Both the position numbers and the translations under genes were made by a program. Positions 55,681 to 64,000 of a stretch of 64,000 bases of DNA are shown here, in pieces. The stretch covers positions 163,294,366 through 163,358,365 of the forward strand of contig CM041295.1 in the NCBI GenBank assembly GCA_023052935.1. Reading direction: 5' to 3'. The notes below the pieces were generated by a model. It was not told where the DNA came from, did not search any database, and saw only the letters and a list, made by a program, of their open reading frames with translations. Position 1 is the stretch's first letter; each line of letters starts with the position of its first letter. Source of the DNA: Piezodorus guildinii. Taxonomy: Eukaryota; Arthropoda; Insecta; Hemiptera; Pentatomidae.

Positions 55681-56580
55681 ATGGTTAATTGAAAATTATG
55701 TAACAAATCAGCAGGCCGTGATGACAAATTAAAAGTTGCCTGTAGTATTTGTTTAAATTTATACCATACAAAATGTTTAAAAATAGAAGTTATGGACACA
55801 GAAGTATCTAAAAAATGGACGTGTCCTGATTGTGAGATATTATCACGGCCATCACCACAATCGGAGGCTAATTCAATGATGGACCTGCTGAGGGCGCTGG
55901 CGGAGGAAGTTCGAGAAATGAAGAATAAGCTTCAGGGGATCGACGATATTAAAGACATTAAGGATACCCTGAATAAACAATCCGAACTTTCCTTTCAAAA
56001 TATAGAAAGATTAGTTAAAAATAGAAAATTTATTAGAGCAGCAAACAAATCAACTCGAAAAACTGACGCTCGAAAATAATTCTTTAAAAGTTAAAATTTC
56101 TGATTTAGAAGCCCGCTTAAATAAAGCAGAACAAAATAACCTAACTAATACCCTGGAAATACGAGGTATCCCGGAAAGGCCAGGCGAAACTGTTATGGGC
56201 ACCGTAATCACTGTCGGCATGGGCCTGGGTGTCCAGCTCAGCCCGGGAGATCTGGACCACGCTGTTCGTCTCAGGCCCAAAGAAGCGGGGACTCCGCTCG
56301 ATTTGTTCGGCGAACCGTGAGAGATGAATTAGTGCGGCAACGAAGAATCAAAAGAGACTTCTCTACCCGTCACTTGGGCTGAGAGAAGTACTCACCGAGT
56401 CTACGACAGCGAGGCGATGACGTCCACTAACCGACACCTCTACTGGCTAGCCCGCCAGAAAAAGATATCAGCCGGCATAAAATATGTATGGTTCAGTGGG
56501 GGCAGGGTCAGGTGTCGGAAGTCTGACGGTTACCCGGCTGTTATAATAAACAAATCATCTGACTTAGATGTTTTCATTTG
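55681..56580 (+). pseudogene. LINE B ORF1: PHD-type zinc finger, coiled coil and C-terminal domain
   Basis: ATG 55681 is followed at codon 4 by TGA where a Cys is expected. Then KLCNKSAGRDDKLKVACSIC, LNLYHTKCLK and KKWTCPDCEI give a C4HC3 (PHD) pattern. MMDLLRALAEEVREMKNKLQ, then DIKDTLNKQS, is a predicted coiled coil. A frameshift at about 56050 leads to ENNSLKVKISDLEARLNKAE and NTLEIRGIPERPG, then VRLRPKEAG. After a stop (56318-56320) come NRHLYWLARQKKISAGIKYV and SSDLDVFI. PHD-bearing ORF1 proteins are known in CR1/L2-group LINEs. Confidence 0.85.
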
Positions 56581-56979
56581 AACTCCGAGATCAAGTCTCC
56601 TCAGGACTATTATTTTCGTAAAACTTCATTCTATTTATATCGAGGATATCTTTATTTTTGTTTTTATTTCGTTCTCAATTGATAAAAATATTAGTTTGTT
56701 TCATCTTTATGATATTCGTTCTATCGTTCACTTTATTTTTCTTTATTTTAATAACAGTTATCTGTATGTTTTATTTGCTTTTGTTATAATATTTTATTTT
56801 ATTTTTGAAGCCTTTAATTATTTTATTTATTTATATCTTAACTAATAGATCATTTATTTATTTACTTCATCTGTTATAATATAACTTCAAACTTGAAATT
56901 ATGCATATTTTAAAATTTCGTTATAACCTATTTCCTATCCCCAAACCTTTTCTCGACTACCCTATCTCCCTCTTCAATC

Positions 56980-59768
56980 ATGACTAACATCCTAACATCC
57001 TGTCACATCAATGCACAATCCCTTATTGCCCACTATGATGAATTTCAACAGTATTTTCTAGATAACTTTCATCACATTATAGCAGTATCCGAAACTTGGC
57101 TTAAACCTTACATTCCTTCCTCCCAAGTATCCCTTACTAATTATTCCTTCCTTCGCCACGATAGATCTGATCGCAGGGGTGGTGGTGTGGGGTTGTATAT
57201 ACATGACAGTGTCGAGGCTAAAATCCTTCTCCAATCTCCATCTTATTATCATCCCCACCTCGAATACCTATTCGTTGAAATTTTATCCTTTAAAACTCCT
57301 CTTCTATATATCCTAGTATATCGACCTCCTCATGTTCCATTCGATAACATTTTCGAATCTTCCCTTGTCCAATGGGTTTCCAGTTATACTAATGTTATCA
57401 TCTCTGGAGATTTCAACACCAATATGCTTGCAGAATCCTATGACAAATTTTTCCTAGTAAACCTACTTTACTCTCTGAATCTTTATCTCGTTCCTCACCT
57501 TCCTACCCATCATACCCAATTCTCCGACACCTGGCTTGACCTACACATTACTGACTCTCCTCTAAAGGTCCTTTCATCCTCCCAGCACCCGGTTCCGTTT
57601 CTTTCATCACACGATCTTATCCAGATCTCATACAACCTACCCGTGAAATCCTTCACTCCCAAATTGGTCTCCTATCGTAGTTTGGACCTCCTCTCTTACA
57701 AATCCCTTCAAACCGACCTGGAATCACTCCATTGGGACACTATATACTCCTCTAATTCTATAGATCATATGATATCCACTCTTACCTCATACCTCAAAAC
57801 CTTACTAGACCTTCATGCACCTTTGAAAACCCGAATGTTACGCCGTCCAACCGCACCATGGCTAACTCATGACCTAACGGAGATGATAAAAAAAGAGAAA
57901 CAGCAAGAAGAAAATTTCGACGCACGCGTACGCCGTCTGATTACGAACATTTTAAACAACTTCGTAATAGAACCCAGGACGCGGTTCGACGTGCTAAATC
58001 CCTCCACATCCATAATGCACTCTCCAAAGCTCCTGATTCCAAATCCAAATGGAATATCATTCGAAAATTATCTATCCTAAAACCCAATAACCACATTCCT
58101 CTTTCTGTTTCTCCAGACGAGCTCAACAATCATTTTATATCCTTTGCTCCTGTTTCTTCTCCTGCTGCCGATATTGGCCATCAGAGTTTCAATCCAGATA
58201 ACTTCTTCTTCTCCCACCTCTCCTATGATGAAATACAAACAGCTATCCTTAAATCTCATACCAATGATTATGGACCCGACAACATTCCCGTAAAACTAAT
58301 AAAATCTTGTCTTCCTGTTCTAATACCAGTACTTTACCATATCTACAATTTTTCCTTTCAAAACTCCATATTTCCTAATTCCTGGAAAACCGCCTTAGTT
58401 CGTCCATTAAACAAAGTTCCGAATCCTACATCACCTTCTGATTTCCGCCCTATTTCTCTCCTTTCTAATTTATCCAAACCCCTGGAACGCCTTGCACAAA
58501 TCCAGTTATCAAATTTTTTAGAAGAACGTTCCCTTATCAACCCTTTCCAATCCGGCTTCCGACCCGGTTATTCAACTCAATCCGCTCTACTAAAAATAAC
58601 TCAAGACCTCCAATCCGCCATTGAACACCAAAAACTAACCATCCTCATCCTCCTAGATTTCTCCAAAGCTTTCGATACGGTAGACCATAATATCCTCCTG
58701 GCCAAACTACGAAATATTCCTTTATCAAACAGTGCTCTGCACTGGTTCAAATCCTTCCTCTCCAACCGTTCACAGTATGTAGTGACCCCAGGTCAACCTC
58801 CTTCCAGAACCCTGCCTCTATCCTGCGGTGTGCCTCAGGGATCATCATTATCCCCCACCCTATTTGCAGTTTATATTAATGACCTTCCCCTCCAGATCAA
58901 ACACTCCCAATACCATACCTATGCTGATGATCTCCAAATCTATCTATCCTTTCCTCCTTCCGACCTATTACTAGCCACGGAAATGCTTCAAGAGGATCTA
59001 AATGGAATCAGCAACTGGGCAGCTGACAACAAGCTCAATTTGAATGCTGAGAAGACCAAGGCAATTGTAATAGGTTCCAATCCCCTCCTTAAGGCCCTTC
59101 CAACGATTCCTACTCTGTTTCTGAATAACAATCCAATACAATTCCATCAATCCGTTAAAAACCTCGGGGTCACCCTTGATCAAACCCTTTCCTGGAAAAA
59201 CCATATCCCGTCGTACATTTTCCACCTTAAAACTTCTAAATTACCTCCGTCCCCTTCTCCCTATCGAAACCCGTAAGCTCCTGGTAAGCTCCTTAATATT
59301 TCCCCACTTTGACTACTGCTGTGCGGTGTATGGAGGTGTCTCTGGAGATCTCGAGGTAAAACTAAAACGAATGTTTAACTGCTTTATACGTTTCATCTTT
59401 GGGATATCCAGAGACACCTCTATCACCCGATTTTACGAAGAGTTAAAGTGGCTTTACCCTTCCTTCCGCCGCAAGTATTTCCTAGCATCCTTCCTCTACC
59501 AGGTTATCCAATCCCAGTGTCCGTCTTACATCTTTGATCTCCTTAAATTCAAATCCTCTGTGCGTTCCCGTAACACCCGCTCGCGGCCTTCTGATCTGTA
59601 TATAACGTCTCATCGATCCACAGCTTTCGATAGATCATTCTCAATCCGATCCGCATCCTTATGGAACTCCATTCCTTCTAATATCCGGAACTCCCAAACT
59701 CTCTCAACATTTAAATCCCGACTATTTAGCCATTTCCTATCAATACAATTCCCAAATAATCCCAAATA
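56980..59768 (+). pseudogene. LINE B ORF2: endonuclease and RT, two frameshifts
   Basis: ATG 56980 (MTNILTSCHINAQSLIAH). Endonuclease: SETWLKPYIPSSQVSLTNYS, RRGGGVGLYIHDSVE, YRPP, SGDFNTNM, SSHDLIQISYNLP. A frameshift at about 57885 precedes the linker and RT: DFRPISLLSNLSKPLERLAQ, SGFRPGYSTQSALLKITQDL, DFSKAFDTVDHNIL, CGVPQGSSLSPTLFAVYIND and YADDLQIY. A roughly 8-bp deletion at about 59205 shifts the frame again, and the end runs RRTFSTLKLLNYLRPLLPIE to FLSIQFPNNPK. Confidence 0.93.
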
Positions 59769-60525
59769 GATGCTAATTTCAAGGAAGATCAACAGATGTC
59801 TTTTAGGTTCGTTTATTTGTTTATTCAATTTTCATTTCCTCGGGTACACTAACAGCAAATATCATTTAATTTTTTTTTTCTTTTAATCTTTGCAAGATGT
59901 AAGATTAAATTATTTATTATTTTGCAAACACTCAGAAGAAGTGTAATTTTTTTTTCTTTACTTTATGTTAAAATTGTATGTATCTTTTTTGTTCCTGTGT
60001 CAACATATATTGAAAAATTGTAATCTATTTTTTATTTATATTTTATTTGAAAAATGTATATAAAAGTGTATATACGTGCGTGTGTGTGTTGAGTGCAGAT
60101 ATGCATATTTATATATGTGTGTGTTTGTGTGTATGTATATATATATTTTTTTTTCTTTTTAAATCTTATTATATCTTTTAAAATTATATATATATTTTGT
60201 TGTGGTGTTAACATACGTTGAAGAACTATAATTTCTATTCTTTTTATATTTTATTTTAAAACTGTATATATATATATTTTTTTTTTAAATCTTATTATAT
60301 TTTATCATTATATTTTTTTTTTTTTTTGTTCTTATGTTAACATACATTTATACTTTTGTTTGTGCATTTTTATTAGAATCTGTCTTTTATGTTCAGCTTA
60401 TTTATACATGTTGTTAGTTTAATTTTATTGTTTTCAATCATTATACTCTAAGACTAGATTCTTAAGCTAACTTTTTATTTCCTGCTATGTTATTCTAAAG
60501 GGACTCGTCCCAGAATAAATAAAGA

Positions 60526-60555
<30 letters not shown>

Positions 60556-60609
<54 letters not shown>
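60556..60609. repeat. (TA)n microsatellite abutting the LINE B (TTA)n tail
   Basis: About 27 TA units with one interruption (near 60586). Confidence 0.9.
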
Positions 60610-61009
60610 CATATACATGTTTATACATACAGTTAAAATTATTAATAATCTATGAGATTAACTTAAATAGTAATATAATATAATAAAAGTTTTCATCGGT
60701 TGTTATTTGTTTTTTAAGAATGAAAGCAGGTCTAAAACAAAATGTAGCATTCATGAAACAAATAGTTGAAACATCAGATATATTCATAATTAAATAAAGT
60801 ATTAGCATTTATGTAATTTATAGGGATCATAGTAAGTTTTTTTCCCTGATATGTGTTATAAAATAAAAATGTATTGTTATAAATTTATGAAAAATTAATA
60901 CCTACAATTTTCTACAATGCTAGAATTACAAAGAGTTTTGTTTATTTTTTTTAACAAGCTAATAATTTTTTTTTTAAAAGTAAAACTGAAACCAAAATTA
61001 AAATTTTGG
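60610..61009. other. MASTL intron sequence, no recognised feature
   Basis: AT-rich, with no coding frame. Confidence 0.6.
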
Positions 61010-61062
61010 TATTTACTCAGTTTCAAGACTTTGGAGTCCTCAATCAGCCTTATCAATATGTA
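61010..61062 (-). ncRNA. Decayed hammerhead-like relic
   Basis: The minus strand reads GG-CTGATTGA, GGACTCC loop AGTC, TTGAAAC, TGAGTAAATACC. It resembles a Penelope-type hammerhead with one extra U in the CUGAUGA box and a GACU/AGUC stem II. It is likely inactive; no RT or other Penelope sequence is attached. Confidence 0.4.
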
Positions 61063-61119
61063 AGGTTGTTAGGTTTTGATCACTTTTTTTTTTTTTTTTT
61101 TTTTTTTTGTACAGTTTTC

Positions 61120-61690
61120 TTTTGACAATATAATCTTTTATTACGCCTTAAATGTTTTCATATTGACTTTTCATATTTATATTCCTTTACTCATAGCAAG
61201 AAATAACAAAATCCTAGATATTTTACATTAAAAACAAAATTAAAATCTGATATAAATTAACAAAATTTTATTATCTCACAATTATATTCCATAATATAAT
61301 TATTATTAACTCAACCTAGTCTTACTAGTCTTATTTTAAGTCAATTTGCACTGAAATAGTGACACCAAGGGCCATCTTAATAAGTGGCTTCGCCGAATGT
61401 TTGCTCTTCCATCAGTCATCAGTAAGAGTTTCTAAACCGCAAGAAATGTGTTTTCGTCATTTTTGAGACATAACAGACTAACTAAAACAAAAACTAATTG
61501 TATGTTCGATGGGCTATTAAATCTGACATAATTGATCACTTCATCAAATTAATTAGCTGCTTATTAAGAGTTTTAGGACCACAAGAAATGCATGTTTGTA
61601 ATTAGTACAAAGAAATTTTTTAAAATATTTCCAGATTTATGCTCGATGAGGTAGTCAACCATACATCGGGCTCCTGGACTATAAAGTAAA
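61120..61690 (+). repeat. Unclassified repeat, inverse copy of 46300-46890
   Basis: Aligned in blocks with the minus strand at 46300-46890, including CAATTTGCACTGAAAT, GGGCCATCTTAA and GTTCGATGGGCTA-type stretches. A long T-run (about 61085-61109) lies just outside its left end. Confidence 0.65.
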
Positions 61691-61841
61691 CCCCTGATTT
61701 ATTGCAAGCCAATTTTTTTATTACATAATCATCCTTGGATGTAACAATGCTGCTTCATAGGTATTGTATAGTTAGACTCTACTTGAGAATTCTAGAATTA
61801 GTAATATTTAAAAAAAAATGAAAACCCTATGATAATTTTAC

Positions 61842-61963
61842 CTGTGTAAATATTCTAGTGCCAAAATAATTTCAGATGCATAGAAAACAGCAACGTGTTC
61901 AGGAAAGAAACCTGATATACTCAGAAGTGATTTCAAATCTCCACCAATTAAGTATTCCATCAC
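61842..61963 (-). CDS. MASTL: MASTL exon b: hinge and helices D-E
   Basis: The exon is 122 bp (40 codons plus two bases), with acceptor ATTTTAG and donor GTAAAA. It encodes [30 protein letters not shown] and [10 protein letters not shown], the hinge and the C-lobe helices leading to the catalytic loop. [13 protein letters not shown] is characteristic of Greatwall kinases. The last two bases (AG) join the first base of exon c to make an arginine codon, giving [10 protein letters not shown] across the junction. The downstream intron is about 19.6 kb and carries Penelope element 2, LINE A copy 2, LINE B, LINE D and other repeats. Confidence 0.93.
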
Positions 61964-62433
61964 CTAAAATTCGTAAAGTTCACAGGATTAAAGTAAATAA
62001 AATATTACTTAAATGTAGTAACCAATGAACCACCAATAATATAGTTACACTGACAACAAATTTTGACACAGATATATGTCATAAATATGTTATCTATTTT
62101 CATAGATTTTTCATTAAATGAAAGAAAGGGCTTATGGAGACTGAATTCAACTATAATGGTACAAATACACACAATTAAGCATTGGACAGTTTCCAAGCAA
62201 ACCCAATGGTAACATTAAAAATAGGTTTAAAAATCTATACAGCAAATCACTCAACCAATGTTTAAATAATTTATTGAAAATAGAATTATAACTAGGAAAA
62301 ATTATTAAGTCACATGGAATAATTAATTTTATAATAACATGTACTAAAGTCAAGTTTTAGATCAAAACATATTTAAATATCATTGAACTAAATTAATAAA
62401 AGTAAAAATAATATAATAAAAATTTCTACAAAC
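61964..62433. other. MASTL intron between exons a and b
   Basis: A 470-bp AT-rich intron without any recognised transposon. Confidence 0.8.
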
Positions 62434-62525
62434 CAGAAAAACACAGGATGGAGTCTGAAGAGAGTAATACAATTGTACACAATATGGGCTTCTAGTAAGT
62501 GCCAGAGCATTTCGTTCTCTGTTGA
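62434..62525 (-). CDS. MASTL: MASTL exon a: end of the alpha-C region and beta4/beta5 of the kinase N-lobe
   Basis: The exon is 92 bp, preceded by a TTTTGTTTTAG acceptor and followed by a GTTTGT donor. It enters with two bases finishing a codon and leaves in phase 0. It encodes NRERNALALTRSPYCVQLYY followed by SLQTPSCVFL, matching the Greatwall stretch in which the alpha-C helix is followed by A-L-A-L and LYYSLQ. The join to exon b reads straight into VMEYLIGGD, the hinge. The preceding exon lies upstream, probably beyond position 64000. Confidence 0.9.
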
Positions 62526-62654
62526 CTAAAACAAAACAGATAAGTAAATCATTCTTAGTTAAAATAAATAAGGTTATAATTACAAATTTAGCTAAGAGGG
62601 GAATAGGATTATATACACAATATAATAATATCAGGATAGGATTATAGGATAATA

Positions 62655-62990
62655 TACATGACTCAAGGCTAAAATCCTTCTCCTCCTCATCATCATCCTC
62701 ATATTGAATACCTGTTTGTGGAAATTTCAGTAGTCTCCTATCATATTTTAGATCTTTCGTTCGAAAGCTTTCAAACTGATTTAGGATCTCTCTATTGTAA
62801 TACCATATACTCCTCTAATTCTATTGACCCTATGATTTCCTCTTTCACCTTGAACCTGAAAAACTAACTAGATACGCATGCTCCCTTAAAAACCCAAACA
62901 TTGCACAATCCCACTGTTCTTAAGTTGACTCATTAGCTAAGGGATATGATAAAAAGAAGGGAAGCAGTGAGACATGAATTTCGCCGAGTG
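62655..62990 (+). pseudogene. LINE B-like ORF2 fragment
   Basis: Across shifting frames: KILLLLIIILI-EYLFVEIS (62670-62730), FQTDLGSLYCNTIYSSNSID (62775-62830) and APLKTQT, then a degenerate stretch to MIKRREAVRHEFRRVLSR (about 62950-63000). These align with FVEILSF.., DLESLHWDTIYSSNSIDHMI and the MKRRE..RRKFRR segment of LINE B ORF2, with large deletions. It lies upstream of exon a. Confidence 0.7.
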
Positions 62991-63840
62991 CTTTCCAGGT
63001 GATTATACATGTTTGAAGGGAGGCAAATGGGAAGGACAACTATACAGGGATAGGGAGACAGGTGCGGGTGTCTCCCCCAATCTTTGTGAACTTATCAAGC
63101 CAATCTTCCAGTCATCCCTATTCCTATCAATGCCTACTGCCACCTCCATTTGGTGCTCCCTGGGGTATCCGATGGGACTCTTGGGTGACAGAGGCAGAGT
63201 TTGCCACCTTAGTGACGAACTTCTTAAGACACGCAAGCCAGGTGGATGGCGCTCGAGCTGAGGCTCAATGGCAGGGTTATTTAAAAATACATAGTCTTTA
63301 ATTGACTCACCCCATTGTAACCAAAATGCCTACTGCAGGGAGAGGAGGTTGTATCTGCAGTGTGTTTACCTCCATACTCATGGAAACAAAATGGACTTGT
63401 CCTCCTTGAACCCTCAATTCTCATCAGGTGCCACATCTGAAGAATATATTGATGAGTCAACAGTGGGTGACCTTCTTGAAACCCTCACAGGGGAGATTGA
63501 AGGCTACCTCATAGTAACCAATTAGGAGCTCCTAGAGGCGACCACAGCGCAAGCTGGAGGTGTTTCCCAGACTCTGCAAATAAGCAAGGTGAGTAAGTTT
63601 AAAAGCACAGATTCGGGCTCCCGGGACCAAGAGGGTCTTTCCAAGGAGGGTGATGATTCCGCCACATAGATACCTTCAAGGTCTTCAAATAGGAGGAAAA
63701 GGAGGGTACAATCCAAAGCTCATATCATACTTACGACTACTGATACACGGCGGCTTGTCTCAGACACCCTAATGAGGCTACTAGGCTAAAGCGTGAGGAC
63801 GGCCAGTGGAGTTTAAGTTCTTATACCATAATAGAAAGAA
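62991..63840 (+). other. Less AT-rich region with coding-like frames, unassigned
   Basis: Clearly higher in GC than the surrounding intron, with in-frame-looking stretches such as MDLSSLNPQFSSGATSEEYI and DESTVGDLLETLTGEIEG (63392-63505), then SKFKSTDSGSRDQEGLSKEG and SRSSNRRKRRVQSKAH (63594-63726). The acidic-then-basic composition would suit the ORF1 or gag of a retroelement, but no motif proves it. Stops interrupt the frames. Confidence 0.4.
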
Positions 63841-63845
63841 AGTAA

Positions 63846-64000
63846 ATTTTATTCTGGGACCTTCAGTCCCCTAAGAATAACAGAAAAGTACAAAACTGTG
63901 ACTTTTGTCTCGCACAGAAACAAAAACATTAGAGAAATACAAACTTAAGATGTACTTATATTATTTTAAAACAAAAGAAAGTTAAATAAATATAAATACA
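63846..64000 (-). mobile_element. 3' end of another CR1/L2-like LINE running out of the window
   Basis: The minus strand ends with the hairpin GGGACTGAAGGTCCC (63856-63870) and AGAATAAAAT, the same terminal arrangement as LINEs A-C. The body of the element would continue beyond 64000. Confidence 0.75.

Larger units (their letters stand above)
55560..60560 (+). mobile_element. LINE B copy, plus strand, with ORF1 and ORF2
   Basis: The most complete non-LTR element here, about 5 kb: ORF1 (55681-56580), a 400-bp spacer, ORF2 (56980-59768) and a 710-bp 3' UTR ending in GGGACTCGTCCCAGAATAAA (60500-60519) and a (TTA)n tail (about 60526-60556). The 5' boundary is uncertain. It is antisense to MASTL, in the 19.6-kb intron. 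Confidence 0.9.

Noticed and set aside
62526..64000. The 5' exon(s) of MASTL with the glycine-rich loop
   Set aside because: I searched the minus strand for a GxFGKV-like motif and a suitable donor and saw none; it probably lies beyond 64000.

Overview
The window is a stretch of an AT-rich animal nuclear genome, most likely an arthropod. The mix of BEL/Pao, irritans-type mariner, Penelope-like and CR1/L2- and RTE-like elements fits an arthropod, but the species cannot be fixed from the sequence. There are no bacterial-style genes, no rRNA or tRNA genes and no CRISPR arrays. The one host gene I can support lies on the minus strand and runs through almost the whole window. It is the mitotic kinase Greatwall/MASTL, pieced together from ten exons (62525 down to 1735, 1,347 coding bases, 448 complete codons). 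Every splice junction has GT/AG ends and all reading phases chain. Exons a-c carry the alpha-C/hinge region, the HRD catalytic loop and the DFG motif. Exons d-i encode the long, poorly conserved insertion in the activation segment that is the hallmark of Greatwall. Exon j holds the GTPDYLAPE motif. The ATP-binding N-terminus and the C-terminal lobe lie outside the window.

Almost everything else is intronic and mostly transposon-derived. From left to right: a mariner remnant (1-255); an old CR1/L2-like LINE (LINE C, 2035-14625) split by a BEL/Pao retrotransposon with both LTRs and a 5-bp target duplication (2880-9905) and by a nearly full LINE A (10409-14277); the 708-bp intron between exons h and i; a short inverted-repeat MITE (16586-17012); a Jockey remnant; a piggyBac-type MITE; a tRNA-derived SINE; a mariner; a short-LTR Ty3/gypsy 3' end; an inverted LINE B (24060-27990); a mariner with a nested Jockey-type LINE (30236-32135); Penelope-like element 1 (32562-36112); an RTE-like RT fragment; a 2.5-kb element with roughly 0.5-kb terminal inverted repeats (39530-42025); another mariner; an RTE-like endonuclease interrupted by LINE D; Penelope-like element 2 (46905-54849) with a second LINE A copy nested in one arm; a perfect 90-bp palindrome; a LINE B copy with ORF1 and ORF2 (about 55560-60560); and mixed LINE debris to the right edge.

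The points that most repay a second look are: (i) hammerhead-ribozyme folds in the inverted terminal repeats of both Penelope-like elements, two of them in sense with the Greatwall pre-mRNA and one only about 180 nt upstream of an exon; (ii) two more decayed hammerhead-like relics; (iii) 12- and 14-bp target duplications showing that each inverted-arm Penelope element inserted as one unit with a one-sided 3' tail; (iv) a GGGAC/GTCCC hairpin conserved at the 3' ends of six LINE copies from several subfamilies; and (v) a long-TIR/MITE family whose largest member carries an unexplained TCGCA-rich core. Every transposon ORF has stops, frameshifts or truncation, so none looks autonomous as it stands.
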